From Paenibacillus sp. SYP-B3998 (GTDB lineage: Bacteria > Bacillota > Bacilli > Paenibacillales > NBRC-103111), in NCBI RefSeq assembly GCF_010820665.1, contig NZ_JAAIKC010000001.1, positions 1,573,516 to 1,637,515 on the forward strand: a stretch of 64,000 nt of DNA, given 5' to 3'. The position numbers were made by a program, and so were the translations under genes. The number at the start of each line of letters is the position of its first letter. Position 1 is the stretch's first letter. The notes under the pieces were generated by a model. That model saw nothing but the letters and a program-made list of their open reading frames with translations. It was not told the origin of the DNA and did not search any database. Shown in pieces: positions 35,639-44,437 of this stretch.

Positions 35639-35971
35639 ATGCCTTGTGAGTTTGCTTTAGATCTTTGCTTTATTCGTGAACACACACAATCTCCCTTACA
35701 GACAGTCATCGATCAGCAATTGCATGGACTTTTTGTCGGTAAAGGAACCTGGTACATTGACCATCGGGAAGAGGAAGGACTCGACATTGTTGTCGCCGAA
35801 GTCAAAGGCTTGGCGACATGGGAGACCGAAGACGATATCCTTCGGTATATCGAAGAGTCTGTTGAGACGGATGTAGCTTCTGAATCGGATTGCTGGGACT
35901 ATCTACTGGCGTATCAGGTGAAAGTATCTCCTAAATTAGATGCGGGCTGCTGCCGCATAAAAACGAGGTGA
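35639..35971 (+). CDS. Unrecognised soluble protein in the nitrate operon
   Basis: This acidic 110-residue protein contains seven cysteines, including CC near the C-terminus (AGCCRIKTR). ATG 35639 follows GGAAGGAA by about 8 bases; the longer frame from 35576 has no such site. The next gene starts 5 bases after the stop. No known family comes to mind. Its position at the end of a molybdoenzyme operon allows a role as assembly chaperone, by analogy with NarJ/DmsD, but the sequence itself does not show that fold. Confidence 0.6.
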   Translation: MPCEFALDLCFIREHTQSPLQTVIDQQLHGLFVGKGTWYIDHREEEGLDIVVAEVKGLATWETEDDILRYIEESVETDVASESDCWDYLLAYQVKVSPKLDAGCCRIKTR

Positions 35972-35976
35972 ACGTT

Positions 35977-36267
35977 ATGAAGTGGGAAGATAAACTGTCG
36001 CGTTGGCTTGGCACTCAGATCGAGGTGAATATCGAAGATCAGGCAGGTCTGGATCCCGTAGCACCACCTAAAAAAATGACCCTTGAAAAAATAAGTATTA
36101 CTGATAACCAGGAATATATGCAAATCTATATGAATGAACATCAATTTATAGCAATTCCCTTAAGGGGAGATGAATTTACAAGCTTAGTATGCTCAGATGA
36201 AGGATCGGTGCTTCGCTCATCGGACATATCAGCACAGCTAGTGTATAAAGTTCATTTTGGTTTATAA
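35977..36267 (+). CDS. Unrecognised small protein, last gene of the nitrate operon
   Basis: This 96-residue soluble protein starts MKWEDKLSRWLG. ATG 35977 has GAGGTG about 8 bases upstream, while GTG 35968 falls within that site. It has no cysteine-rich motif or membrane helix, only one cysteine near residue 72. The gene is followed by the terminator at 36381. No family is recognised. Like its neighbour it could be an accessory or assembly factor. Confidence 0.55.
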   Translation: MKWEDKLSRWLGTQIEVNIEDQAGLDPVAPPKKMTLEKISITDNQEYMQIYMNEHQFIAIPLRGDEFTSLVCSDEGSVLRSSDISAQLVYKVHFGL

Positions 36268-36380
36268 CCCGTAAAATAAGTTATTCAAATATGTAATGAT
36301 AGGTGCCTAACTTCCAGGGTTGTTGACAAACACGCGTTATAGAGAGAGTTAAGAAGAACCGTATAGAATTAAAATCTATG

Positions 36381-36418
36381 AAAAACCAATGTTTGGGTGC
36401 AGCCCATCATTGGTTTTT
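36381..36418 (+). terminator. Terminator of the nitrate reductase operon
   Basis: AAAAACCAATG and CATTGGTTTTT form a perfect 11-bp stem with terminal T residues. It could act in both directions. Confidence 0.85.
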
Positions 36419-36423
36419 CATTT

Positions 36424-36705
36424 GTCGCCTCACATGGGCGGCATCTAGGATGCAAGTCCCGAATGCTGATCAACACTGCAAGCAATGGGGAAAGCAGGAT
36501 AATCCTTACCGCAGATGGAAAAGAGATATACTCACTTGGTTTATCAGCAGAAAGAGGTGAGAATCAGCTTTTGTCTTTTGAAGCTGACTTAAACGGAGCT
36601 AATGAACTTACCATAAAAATGATCAATGATGATCCAAATTCGAGTACAAATGCCATCATGTGGGACATTACTCTTACAGAAGTAAACACGGGACAAAAAA
36701 ATTAA
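36424..36705 (+). pseudogene. Remnant of an NPCBM-type carbohydrate-binding module
   Basis: An open frame runs through the terminator region to a stop at 36703-36705. From about 36500 on it resembles the end of an NPCBM domain: DGKEIYSLGL, then DLNGANELTIKM and NAIMWDITL. These match the usual order of 'GK-IY', 'L-GA-EL-I' and 'D--W' in that module. There is no start site or upstream domain, so it is a leftover of a larger secreted or cell-surface protein. Confidence 0.55.
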
Positions 36706-36829
36706 GGCTCTGTTTTCGTTTATTGTTGATTTCCGAACAAAAGAAAACCGCGCACTGAAAAGGCGGTTAATTTAACTCGTGTCCCATTAGCTTATGATGA
36801 TTACTTATAAAGGAGCAATGACTGAAGCA

Positions 36830-37192
36830 TCACGTTACGGAACTACAATGACCTGAGACGATTTGCCATTTCCCAATCCGATACTGCCAAACACGAGTGT
36901 AACAGAACTCGCCTTCAAATGGAGTTCCGAAAGTACCCGTTAAAGTCACTCGTGTAACGGTTACGGCTAACATATCCAAGAGCCTAATTCTTTGGTCTAA
37001 AATATCAATTCCAGTAATTTTCAAGTTGCCTGAACGGTGGGCTTCAATATCAGTTTCTTTTGATAAAATTTGTCCGAAATGATTGACGAAGATAAGGTCC
37101 TCAGCAATCAGTTCATCTAACACTTCCACATTGCTGGATAGCATTGCTGTCCGAAGACGTTCTTCAAAAGCAATGATTTTGGTTTCATCCAC
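36830..37192 (-). CDS. DUF4440 / SnoaL-like (NTF2-fold) protein
   Basis: This 120-residue protein starts at GTG (complement of 37190-37192), with AAAGGAGG 7 bases upstream; the open frame continues further but that part is transposase-derived. The pattern AMLSSNVEVLDELIAEDL and the C-terminal WQYRIGKWQIVSGH are typical of DUF4440 proteins, small NTF2-like folds that bind a ligand or act as isomerase-like enzymes. The actual substrate is unknown. Confidence 0.75.
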   Translation of the reverse strand: MDETKIIAFEERLRTAMLSSNVEVLDELIAEDLIFVNHFGQILSKETDIEAHRSGNLKITGIDILDQRIRLLDMLAVTVTRVTLTGTFGTPFEGEFCYTRVWQYRIGKWQIVSGHCSSVT

Positions 37193-37254
37193 AAAAAAAC
37201 CTCCTTTTAATATCTGTCTAACATACCCTACTGCCCAAGATTTTTGACGATGAA

Positions 37255-37534
37255 GATTGGTGTTTGTCTCATTTACAGTAAACAGGCAAGAGGAGACCAG
37301 CATATTTTTCTTATTCGACGTTGTGTTCTCATATTTCTTGCTGTCAAAGTAACGGAACCAAGCCAGATAATGTTGCAAATACTTGGTTGCTAAGCCATTA
37401 AAGCGGTCAATCCAACGTTTCAAACGACTATGATAGTTGTTTACATTCTGAATGTGGTAAACGCCTTTAACTCGCTGTTTCCAATCCGACTTGAATCGGT
37501 AATGGGCTAAGCCTTTCGAATTAGCATAGGAACT
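37255..37534 (-). mobile_element. IS1595-family transposase remnant (3' end)
   Basis: Read on the minus strand, this stretch encodes YHIQNVNNYHSRLKRW and FNGLATKYLQHYLAWFR, the characteristic C-terminal end of ISXO2-like (IS1595 family) DDE transposases. The N-terminal catalytic part is missing. The frame happens to stay open into the DUF4440 gene. No terminal inverted repeats were found, so it is a decayed fragment. Confidence 0.75.
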
Positions 37535-37631
37535 AAATGCCCTCCCGAGCGACATGGCTGCACGGATCAATAACAACAGCCTCAAGCACGACACAACGGT
37601 TATGAGCGATGATCTACTAGACGAACTGCGG

Positions 37632-38204
37632 CTATACCGAAACCAGCTCTTTTACATAAGATTTGCTTGCGGTAAGAATTTTAGCGCTTAATTCAGGGTC
37701 ATTAACTGAACGGGCTAAAAGAAGTGAACCGATCATCGTGCTGATTAAAGCCATACTTTTTTGATCGTTGTTTCCTAGCAGTCCCGAAATAAAAGAAAAG
37801 AATCGCGTGATTTCTTCCGTAAACACTTGTCTTACTTCTCCCGAAGAACGTGAAATTTCAACGGATAAAGTGGGAATGATACAGCTTTCTTCCAGTTTAT
37901 CCCGATGGACTGTACTTAGGTAGTGTTCGATAACCGTTTGAATTTTCTCGTTCTCTGGCGATTTGTCCGCAGAGTTTCGCAGTAGGGTGATGGTTTCTTC
38001 AATTGCATTCCGGCATGCTTCGGCAACGAGTTGATCCTTGCTCTCGAAGTGGGCGTAGAATCCACCGTGAGTTAAACCAGCTCCCTTCATGATTTGTGGC
38101 ACGCTCACCTCTTTAATGCCGCTTATCCGAAATGCCTGGGTAGCGCTTTTCAATATTTTCCTACGGACTTCCATTTTATGTGTCTTTGTGTAAGGCAAAT
38201 CCAT
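37632..38204 (-). CDS. TetR/AcrR-family transcriptional repressor
   Basis: This 190-residue protein has an N-terminal helix-turn-helix (about residues 20-60) including IMKGAGLTHGGFYAHFESK, typical of TetR regulators. The C-terminal ligand-binding half is variable. ATG 38204 is chosen because GGGAG is just upstream, but TTG 38213 is possible. It is divergent from the alpha/beta hydrolase gene at 38516, which it most likely represses along with itself. The inducer is unknown. Confidence 0.88.
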   Translation of the reverse strand: MDLPYTKTHKMEVRRKILKSATQAFRISGIKEVSVPQIMKGAGLTHGGFYAHFESKDQLVAEACRNAIEETITLLRNSADKSPENEKIQTVIEHYLSTVHRDKLEESCIIPTLSVEISRSSGEVRQVFTEEITRFFSFISGLLGNNDQKSMALISTMIGSLLLARSVNDPELSAKILTASKSYVKELVSV

Positions 38205-38515
38205 CACTCCCAATAGCCATTTTGATCTGTATAAATATTATAGTTATCATATATTGGAGTGTCAAATGGGGTAAGACAACACGCCTTTTATCTAAAGATT
38301 GCAGCGGTGCCCTAATTCGGCAGTAATTCCATTAAATATACCAAGCTCACTATTGATTGTCTTCGTGGATTTCCAGCGCGCGACAATGGATCCTTGACTG
38401 GTTTTAAATATGATGCATATAATATATATTATTATAATCATAAATAAAGCGCAGCGAAACACTGCTCTGTATTTTCGAAGTGATTACATAGATTCATACA
38501 CTAGGAGGAAACGAC
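38205..38515. promoter_or_regulatory. Divergent promoter region between tetR-like and hydrolase genes
   Basis: This is A+T-rich DNA with alternating ATATAATATATATT near 38415-38435, likely covering operator and promoters for the divergent pair. GAGGAAACG precedes the hydrolase ATG. I could not define a clear operator palindrome. Confidence 0.4.
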
Positions 38516-39418
38516 ATGAATGTGAAGAAAAAAGATAACTTAATGGACAATACGATTCTAATGAAAGATCAAAGCAACATGAGTGAGTTCACCGCTGAGA
38601 CGGCGGATACCCTCTATCTGGAGGCGGAAGGTGTGCGGTTCGCGTACCGGTCGTTCGGTGAGCAATCGGACGTTCCTCTCGTATGCTGCCAACGCTTCCG
38701 AGGTACTATGGATGATTGGGATCCGGCGGTGATCAACGGCTTGGCCCGCGAACGCCGTATCATCCTGTTCGACAACGCAGGTGTGGGATTATCTTCGGGT
38801 GAGTCGCCAAACAGTATGGTCGGCATGGCGAATAATGCGATCTCATTCCTGGAGGCGCTCGGTCTTACGCAAGTCGATCTCCTCGGATTCTCAATGGGCG
38901 GTTCCGTCGCCCAAGCGATGACGCTACTACGTCCAGAACTTGTTCGACGACTTATTCTCGCCGGAACGGGGCCTGGTGCAGGAGATGGCATACAAGGAGG
39001 AAAGCCCGAGGTATTCCAAGTCGCCGGCAAACCGATTAATGATTCCGAAGATTTTATGTATCTCTTTTTCGAGCCCACCGAGACTAGCCTTGCGGCGGGA
39101 CGTGCCTATCTGAAGCGACTCGAAGGACGACAAAGTCCCCGCGAACCCCTTGTCAAACCTGAAACCGTGAAAGCACAATTATTGGCCATCGTCGCTTGGG
39201 CAACGGGCGAGGGATCCTACACACGACTAAGTGAGATCAAGCAACCGGTCCTTGTAGCGAATGGACAAAATGATATCATGGTGCCCACGGTTAATTCGTT
39301 CATTATGTCGCAGCGGTTGCCGAATGCACAACTGATCGTCTATCCGGATTCCGGACACGGGTTCCTCTTCCAGTATCCAGACCTTTTCGTCGAGCATGCA
39401 CTGCTGTTCATAAGGTAA
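38516..39418 (+). CDS. Alpha/beta-fold hydrolase
   Basis: This 300-residue protein has the nucleophile elbow GFSMGG (serine near residue 126), an acid in NGQNDIMVP (about 252) and histidine in DSGHGFLF (about 281), which completes a catalytic triad. It looks like the peroxidase/haloperoxidase-like or esterase group of alpha/beta hydrolases. The substrate is unknown. AGGAGG precedes ATG 38516. It is divergent from the TetR-type gene, which suggests induction by a small molecule such as an ester or xenobiotic. A weak stem-loop (39458-39480) follows. Confidence 0.88.
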   Translation: MNVKKKDNLMDNTILMKDQSNMSEFTAETADTLYLEAEGVRFAYRSFGEQSDVPLVCCQRFRGTMDDWDPAVINGLARERRIILFDNAGVGLSSGESPNSMVGMANNAISFLEALGLTQVDLLGFSMGGSVAQAMTLLRPELVRRLILAGTGPGAGDGIQGGKPEVFQVAGKPINDSEDFMYLFFEPTETSLAAGRAYLKRLEGRQSPREPLVKPETVKAQLLAIVAWATGEGSYTRLSEIKQPVLVANGQNDIMVPTVNSFIMSQRLPNAQLIVYPDSGHGFLFQYPDLFVEHALLFIR

Positions 39419-39718
39419 TAACGCGCCCAATGCGTAAGTTAGGAAATAACTTCACCCCCAAGAGCGATTTCCGTTCTTGGAGCAGACCTGTAAACGAAGC
39501 AAAATGGAGAACAGCTTAACAACAGTTACATTGGTCCATTAAAATAAACTTTAATTGAATCTTTTTTTATACCAAATTTATCAATATGATTTACTAGTTG
39601 AGTTACGAGTATATCAATAATTCTAATAACAGAGTAACTAGTCCCCATGGAAAGGAGAAAGAAATATGAATAAGGATGTTATTGTTTATCTTGATCGTAT
39701 GGATTACAGTAACCGAAG

Positions 39719-40318
39719 ATGTTTACCTTCATCTCGATCCTAATAGCGCTTTTTGGTGCGTTGCTGGTCATAACTAATGGTGAATTCTCCATGCTTACTC
39801 AAGCTAGCGAGCATTTATTTGCAGATTTATTGATTTTGCTTGGGGCCTTATGTTGGGTCATCTACACTTTGGGTGGCAATCAATTTACAGGCTGGTCTCC
39901 TTTGCGCTACACGACCCTCACAACATGCTTTGGATCTATGGTTAACATTACGATCGTGGTTATGGCAACGGCTTTCGGAGAACTGACTGTGCCAAGCGAA
40001 AATACGATTCGCATAGTTGGACCTGAACTGCTGTATATGATTTTGATTGCAGGTGTGCTTGCTGTGTTTACTTGGAACGTCGGGAATAAATCCCTCAAAC
40101 CAGCTAACGGAGTGCTTTTCATGAATATCGTTCCTGTAACGACAGTAACGATTAGTACAATGCAGGGTGTTGAAATCGGTAGGGCACAGTTGGTAGGGAT
40201 CATTATCATTATTGGTGCTTTAGTGATGAACAACCTGTTGCAAAGATGGACGTCAAAAATAATCATTCCCTCAAGTATCAGCACAATGGGGAAAGATGAT
40301 AAAGTAACAGGATCTTGA
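39719..40318 (+). pseudogene. EamA/DMT-family transporter, N-terminally truncated
   Basis: The 199-residue frame covers about six hydrophobic segments, the C-terminal half of a ten-helix EamA permease (normally about 300 residues). AAAGGAG and an ATG stand at 39653-39668, but that frame ends after some 25 codons at 39741, out of phase with the long frame. The 5' half therefore seems to have been lost by deletion plus frameshift. It could still be a five- or six-helix half transporter, but a pseudogene is more likely. Confidence 0.6.
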
Positions 40319-40418
40319 CTGTACGATTCCATTAAACAATTCGATCACATCCGCTTTCATCCAAGCTTAATGTATAATAGAGTAGGGATTTTTTAAATCT
40401 ATTAGAGGAGGAGTAATC

Positions 40419-40613
40419 ATGCCATATATCAATCTTCAAATAACCAAAGGGGCTACTCGCGAACAGAAAGCCCAAATTGTAAGAGAGTTTACAGAGACTC
40501 TCGTAAGTATACTTGGCAAGAAGCCAGAACATACTCACATTGTGATAGAAGAAATCGATGATGAAAATTGGGGATTCTCGGGAGTATTAACTGACGAATT
40601 CCGTAAACAGTAG
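40419..40613 (+). CDS. 4-oxalocrotonate tautomerase family enzyme
   Basis: This 64-residue protein starts MPYINLQITKG. After removal of Met, Pro-1 is the catalytic base that is the hallmark of 4-OT/2-hydroxymuconate tautomerases. The length is right for a hexameric tautomerase. GAGGAGG precedes the start. It may act on keto-enol intermediates of aromatic degradation or be a stand-alone tautomerase such as YwhB. No pathway genes are nearby. Confidence 0.85.
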   Translation: MPYINLQITKGATREQKAQIVREFTETLVSILGKKPEHTHIVIEEIDDENWGFSGVLTDEFRKQ

Positions 40614-40688
40614 CCCTGATCTTGACGTAAAGGCGAAGCTCAATGTCAATTTGCAACGGCCCATCAAACAGGCTTACATTCATCAAAC

Positions 40689-40718
40689 AACCTCAATCAG
40701 TAAGTGCTGATTGAGGTT
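40689..40718. terminator. Stem-loop between the tautomerase gene and the secreted-protein gene
   Basis: AACCTCAATCAG and CTGATTGAGGTT form a perfect 12-bp stem with a 6-base loop. T-runs are weak on both sides. It lies between convergent genes and could serve both. Confidence 0.7.
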
Positions 40719-40816
40719 GCGATTGCATTATTTGGTGAGACTATCCTTTTGACCTAGAGCCACCGGGACTGGTAGGTAACATGTATCGCTCGTCAACGAC
40801 CTTCCCTCGCTTGAGT

Positions 40817-41248
40817 TTATGGAGTAAAGTAGACATTTTCATTAGATGCCCCGTAAACAAGACCGCCTCCAATTAATACTTCATAAGTACCATAAGGCAA
40901 GTTAGGTAAACTGAAGAAAATCGAATTGTTGACGCCACTGTAGCCCATTTCTTGATAACCGCCTACTCGTTCGTAGTTGCCATTCGTCACTTTGTAGACA
41001 CTTAAATAAAATTCCGGTCGATAACCATAAGCGTTACCTCCACGATAGTTTCCTTTAACAACTAATTTCCCTTGGCCGGTGTATGTGCCAAAGGAAGTGC
41101 CACCTAACCCACTAACAGGACCACTATCTCCGGGTAAAATAACATTGGTCGATTGTAATTGAGCGATTTCTTGTTTGGCGCTGACTGCCGTGGAGAACGT
41201 AAGCAACATGGCCAAGGAAACGAGCATAGCTAGCACTTTTCTTTTCAT
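40817..41248 (-). CDS. Secreted protein of unknown function
   Basis: This 143-residue protein has a clear signal peptide (MKRKVLAMLVSLAML..., cleavage probably after VSA at about residue 24). The mature part is rich in Gly, Tyr and Asn and looks beta-stranded, for example FGTYTGQGKLVVKGNYR and PYGTYEVLIGG. I do not recognise a family. The start has AAAGGATG upstream on the minus strand. It is probably extracellular or wall-associated. Confidence 0.65.
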   Translation of the reverse strand: MKRKVLAMLVSLAMLLTFSTAVSAKQEIAQLQSTNVILPGDSGPVSGLGGTSFGTYTGQGKLVVKGNYRGGNAYGYRPEFYLSVYKVTNGNYERVGGYQEMGYSGVNNSIFFSLPNLPYGTYEVLIGGGLVYGASNENVYFTP

Positions 41249-41749
41249 TATTCATCATCCTTTCGATCCTATAATTATCGGGGAGAATTGTCGGAACAAA
41301 AGATGTGAGCTGGCCAGCTTTTTCATTGGCATCTCCTTCATTTAGGTTAATATAAATCCCATATAATGTAAACGTTTTTTTGGACATTCACCTTAACATT
41401 CAACACAACTTCAAGCGTTGGAAAGTTGTTGATGGAATTGGATATCGAACAAGGAAGGAGGTTGTTACTGCGTCGTTGGACAACACTCTTTTCTATGTCC
41501 ACTTATCCATTTATTTCTGAAAGAGAATATTACTTCGCTATGGGAACGGAATGAGTTCAACACAGCAAATCGGCAGAAAGTTGTATTTCTCTGCTATTCT
41601 TTGATAAAATATAGAATGAACGTTCAGTATTTTTTGAGATTGGGAGTGGAACGAGAAGCATCTACAAAGCGGGCAAACCAAAAAATCGAGTTGCTGACGC
41701 ATTGCATCAGTGGAGAATACAAGAAGAGTAAGAACTTGGAGGATTTTTT
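41249..41749 (+). promoter_or_regulatory. Region before the MFS pump: palindrome TGAACGTTCA and possible TetR remnant
   Basis: The perfect 10-bp palindrome at 41617-41626, inside GAATGAACGTTCAGT, looks like a TetR-type operator. A short open frame from GTG 41646 to 41765 begins VEREASTKRANQKIELL, which resembles the first residues of a TetR repressor before the helix-turn-helix. This could be a deleted repressor of the pump, though the call is weak. The rest of the interval shows no gene. Confidence 0.35.
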
Positions 41750-42949
41750 ATGTCATTATTATTAAGAAATAGGGGAGCCATACTCATTCTCATCCTCAAT
41801 ATATTTCTGGTGTTTACAGGAATCGGTCTCGTCGTACCTATTATGCCGAACTACATGTCAGAGCTTCATATAAACGGAAGTGTTGTCGGACTGTTATTTG
41901 CTGCTTTTTCGCTAACTCAGCTATTGTTGTCACCTTTGGCTGGAAGGTTGTCTGATTCGTTTGGACGAAAAAATAACATTGTTTTAGGTATGATTATTTT
42001 TGCCTTTTCTGAGTGGCTTTTTGGCTTCGTAACCACGCCTTATCTTCTATTTGCTTCGAGAATGTTAGGGGGAATCGGTGCTGCGCTGATCATGCCTTCC
42101 ATTATGGCGTACACAGCTGACGTTACGTCTAGCGAAGAGAGAGCCCGGGGGATGGGGTATATCAATGCTGCCATAACGACGGGATTTATTTTTGGCCCTG
42201 GCATCGGAGGATATATAGCTGAGTATGGAATACGCGTTCCTTTTTATGCTGCTGCGGCAGCAGGTGTTGTTGCCACAGTGATTACGCTATTTCTTTTACC
42301 TGAATCATTACCAGCCAATAAACGTACAATCTTTAAATCTGTTCAGACAGACAAACAAACGCTTTGGAGTCAACTGCTGCAATCTTTCCGAGCATCCTAC
42401 TTTATGAGTTTATTGATTGTGTTTGTTCTATCTTTTGGCTTAGCCAACTATGAGAGCATTTTCGGACTGTTTGTTGACCATAAATATGGCTTTACGCCAA
42501 AAGACATTGCATTCATCATTACCTTTGGTTCGATAGCTGGCGCTGTTGTGCAAATAACGATATTTGGATGGTTATTGAACCGGTTTGGAGAGAATAAAGT
42601 CATCTCTCTTTGCTTAGTTATTGCAGGCTTGTTTGTATTATTGACACTTTTTGTGAGCAGTTACTGGATGATACTCGCGGTCACATTTATCGTCTTTTTG
42701 TCAATTGACATCTTACGCCCAGCGATCGGTACGCAGATGTCCAAGATCGCCGAAGAGCAGCAAGGCTATATCGCGGGGCTGAACTCGGCCTATACAAGTC
42801 TGGGTAATATTGCTGGCCCTATAGTTGCAGGATTTCTTTTTGATATCAACATTAATTACCCTTATTTATCGGCTGCCCTTGTTCTGTTTCTATGTTTTGT
42901 TTTAACTATGAGAAGCAAAAAAGGGCGGATGACTTCTTCCGCGGATTGA
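41750..42949 (+). CDS. MFS multidrug efflux transporter (DHA1, NorA/Bmr-like)
   Basis: This 399-residue protein has twelve membrane helices. The motif-A-like loop GRLSDSFGRKNNI lies near residue 67, and motif C, GFIFGPGIGGYIAEYG, near residue 150 is the antiporter signature of drug exporters. It resembles NorA, Bmr and Blt. TTGGAGG precedes ATG 41750. The upstream palindrome and possible TetR remnant suggest it was once under local repression and may now be expressed without it. The substrates cannot be predicted. Confidence 0.9.
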   Translation: MSLLLRNRGAILILILNIFLVFTGIGLVVPIMPNYMSELHINGSVVGLLFAAFSLTQLLLSPLAGRLSDSFGRKNNIVLGMIIFAFSEWLFGFVTTPYLLFASRMLGGIGAALIMPSIMAYTADVTSSEERARGMGYINAAITTGFIFGPGIGGYIAEYGIRVPFYAAAAAGVVATVITLFLLPESLPANKRTIFKSVQTDKQTLWSQLLQSFRASYFMSLLIVFVLSFGLANYESIFGLFVDHKYGFTPKDIAFIITFGSIAGAVVQITIFGWLLNRFGENKVISLCLVIAGLFVLLTLFVSSYWMILAVTFIVFLSIDILRPAIGTQMSKIAEEQQGYIAGLNSAYTSLGNIAGPIVAGFLFDININYPYLSAALVLFLCFVLTMRSKKGRMTSSAD

Positions 42950-43298
42950 ATTTCGAGACTGCTGATACTGGGGAATTAGGAAGGACTTCGGAGGCGCTCC
43001 TTGATGGGCGTCTTTATTCATTTCATTGAGTCATGTAGAAAAAATAGTAGTATACTAATAAAATGAAATACTCATAGATGAAGATTGGCGTGTCTGTAAA
43101 AAACTACGATATGCAAACATTATCGAATACATAAACCACTGGTTAAACGAAATTCATTAAATAAGACGTTACAGCAAATCAACGCAAAGATTTTAAGATA
43201 ATCAATGATAGAGCTGACTGACATGAACCCAATATGGATATTCCCGATTTCAATCACATAACCGTTTCCGCGATAATATTCTTCAGAAACGGATCACG
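42950..43298. other. Intergenic stretch without a recognisable gene
   Basis: No reading frame with a ribosome site or recognisable product was found. The beginning contains a short GC-rich partly self-complementary piece (about 42985-43015) that may end the MFS transcript. Confidence 0.3.
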
Positions 43299-43734
43299 AT
43301 GCTTGATTTGTTAGAAAAATATGTTGCATGCGAAATGCCATTCGAACGTTTTGTGGAGCTCTCGCTTCCTCTTAAAGTAAGATATTATTCGATTTCCGGT
43401 TCTCCTCTCGTACAGCCGAAACAGGTCAGTATGACAGTTGGTGTTGTACACGAAGCTGCCTGGAATCGCAAAGATGAATACCGAGGAGTCACTTCCAACT
43501 ATCTTGCTGAGATGCAGGGAGGAGATACAATCGCGATGTTCATTCGCACACCAGAGCCCGGCTTCCAGGTTGTATGTGTGCGGCGACGGAAGAAGGATGG
43601 CTTCGGATGTAGAGGCAACCCTGCAAAGATCTTATCAAGGGGTTCACGGCGTTAGCGAAACGGAAGCGAAAAAATGGCTGGATCGTCTCATGGTCGAAGG
43701 ACATTATGTCAAAGACGTTTGGATGGGAGTTTAA
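43299..43734 (+). pseudogene. Remnant of a CYP102-type P450 reductase domain
   Basis: Two pieces match the reductase half of self-sufficient P450s (P450 BM3, CypB/CypD). The first, 43299-43560, encodes RYYSISGSPLVQPKQVS, the FAD-binding motif, and RTPEPGFQ. The second, in another frame from about 43560, encodes LYVCGDGRRMASDVEATL and ends in YVKDVWMGV, the normal C-terminus. The NADP-binding segment between them is deleted and the frame is shifted. The P450 half and the start of the reductase are missing. The gene is dead. Confidence 0.85.
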
Positions 43735-43912
43735 AGCATGGCTCTTTGAGTAACTGAGGATGTTCAGCCCTCAGTTACTCGACAATAATAAGACACACCT
43801 ATCAGGTCTCGGCTATAGGCAGTTGAATCTTCTTCAAACTATGATTGCACCTTTGATACAGAACAAATATCAAATATCAACCGGATATGATAATATGCCA
43901 GTCATGCTGGTT

Positions 43913-44377
43913 TTACTCGAGCGGATAGTCATAGCGAATGAAACCTTTGTGATTCGCAATCTTGTCATAAAGAGCGCGAGCGGTGGTATTGTCTTGGCGA
44001 GTGTGCCAGTAGAACCGAGAAGCGTTATGTTCGCGCGCTGATTGAGCTACCCGCTCAATCAGCGCGCGAGCCACCCCATGCCCTCGGACAGCTTCGTCGA
44101 CGAAGAGGTCTTGTAGGTAGCAAGCTTCTTCCATCCAGATAGTACGATGAAACAGGTAGTGAGCTATACCGACCAAGTTTCCTTGAAGGTGCGCGCCGAA
44201 ACCGAAAATACCATCAGCGATCAGCAAGCGGTGCCAAACCTCATCGTATTTGGAGTCGGGGAGCTCAGTCTCGTAAAAGGTCTTATAACTTCGGGCCAAG
44301 ACGTTCCAGCGTTTACGGTCAACAGGTCTAAGTGGCACTATGTCAAGCACGATTTGTTCGTTCGATCTTCCTTCCAT
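43913..44377 (-). CDS. GNAT-family N-acetyltransferase
   Basis: This 154-residue protein has the acetyl-CoA binding motif near residue 92 (LFVDEAVRGHGVARALIERV) and a C-terminal FYWHTRQDNTTARALYDK segment, both typical of GNAT enzymes. On the minus strand GGGAGG is about 11 bases before the ATG at 44377. The open frame on the opposite strand (43760-44041) is only its shadow. The substrate is unknown: a small amine, an antibiotic or a protein. Confidence 0.88.
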   Translation of the reverse strand: MEGRSNEQIVLDIVPLRPVDRKRWNVLARSYKTFYETELPDSKYDEVWHRLLIADGIFGFGAHLQGNLVGIAHYLFHRTIWMEEACYLQDLFVDEAVRGHGVARALIERVAQSAREHNASRFYWHTRQDNTTARALYDKIANHKGFIRYDYPLE

Positions 44378-44437
44378 CTGGTAATCATCCTCCCAATTGC
44401 AGTAATAGTATTAAAGGTTAGTTTTAATAAATCATAA

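Noticed and set aside
42950..43298. Possible IS3-like transposase tail near 43110-43200
   Set aside because: The reading (IIEYINHWLNE) is too short and not specific; no inverted repeats were found.
43760..44041. 93-codon plus-strand frame
   Set aside because: It lies opposite the GNAT gene and has no family match or ribosome site.
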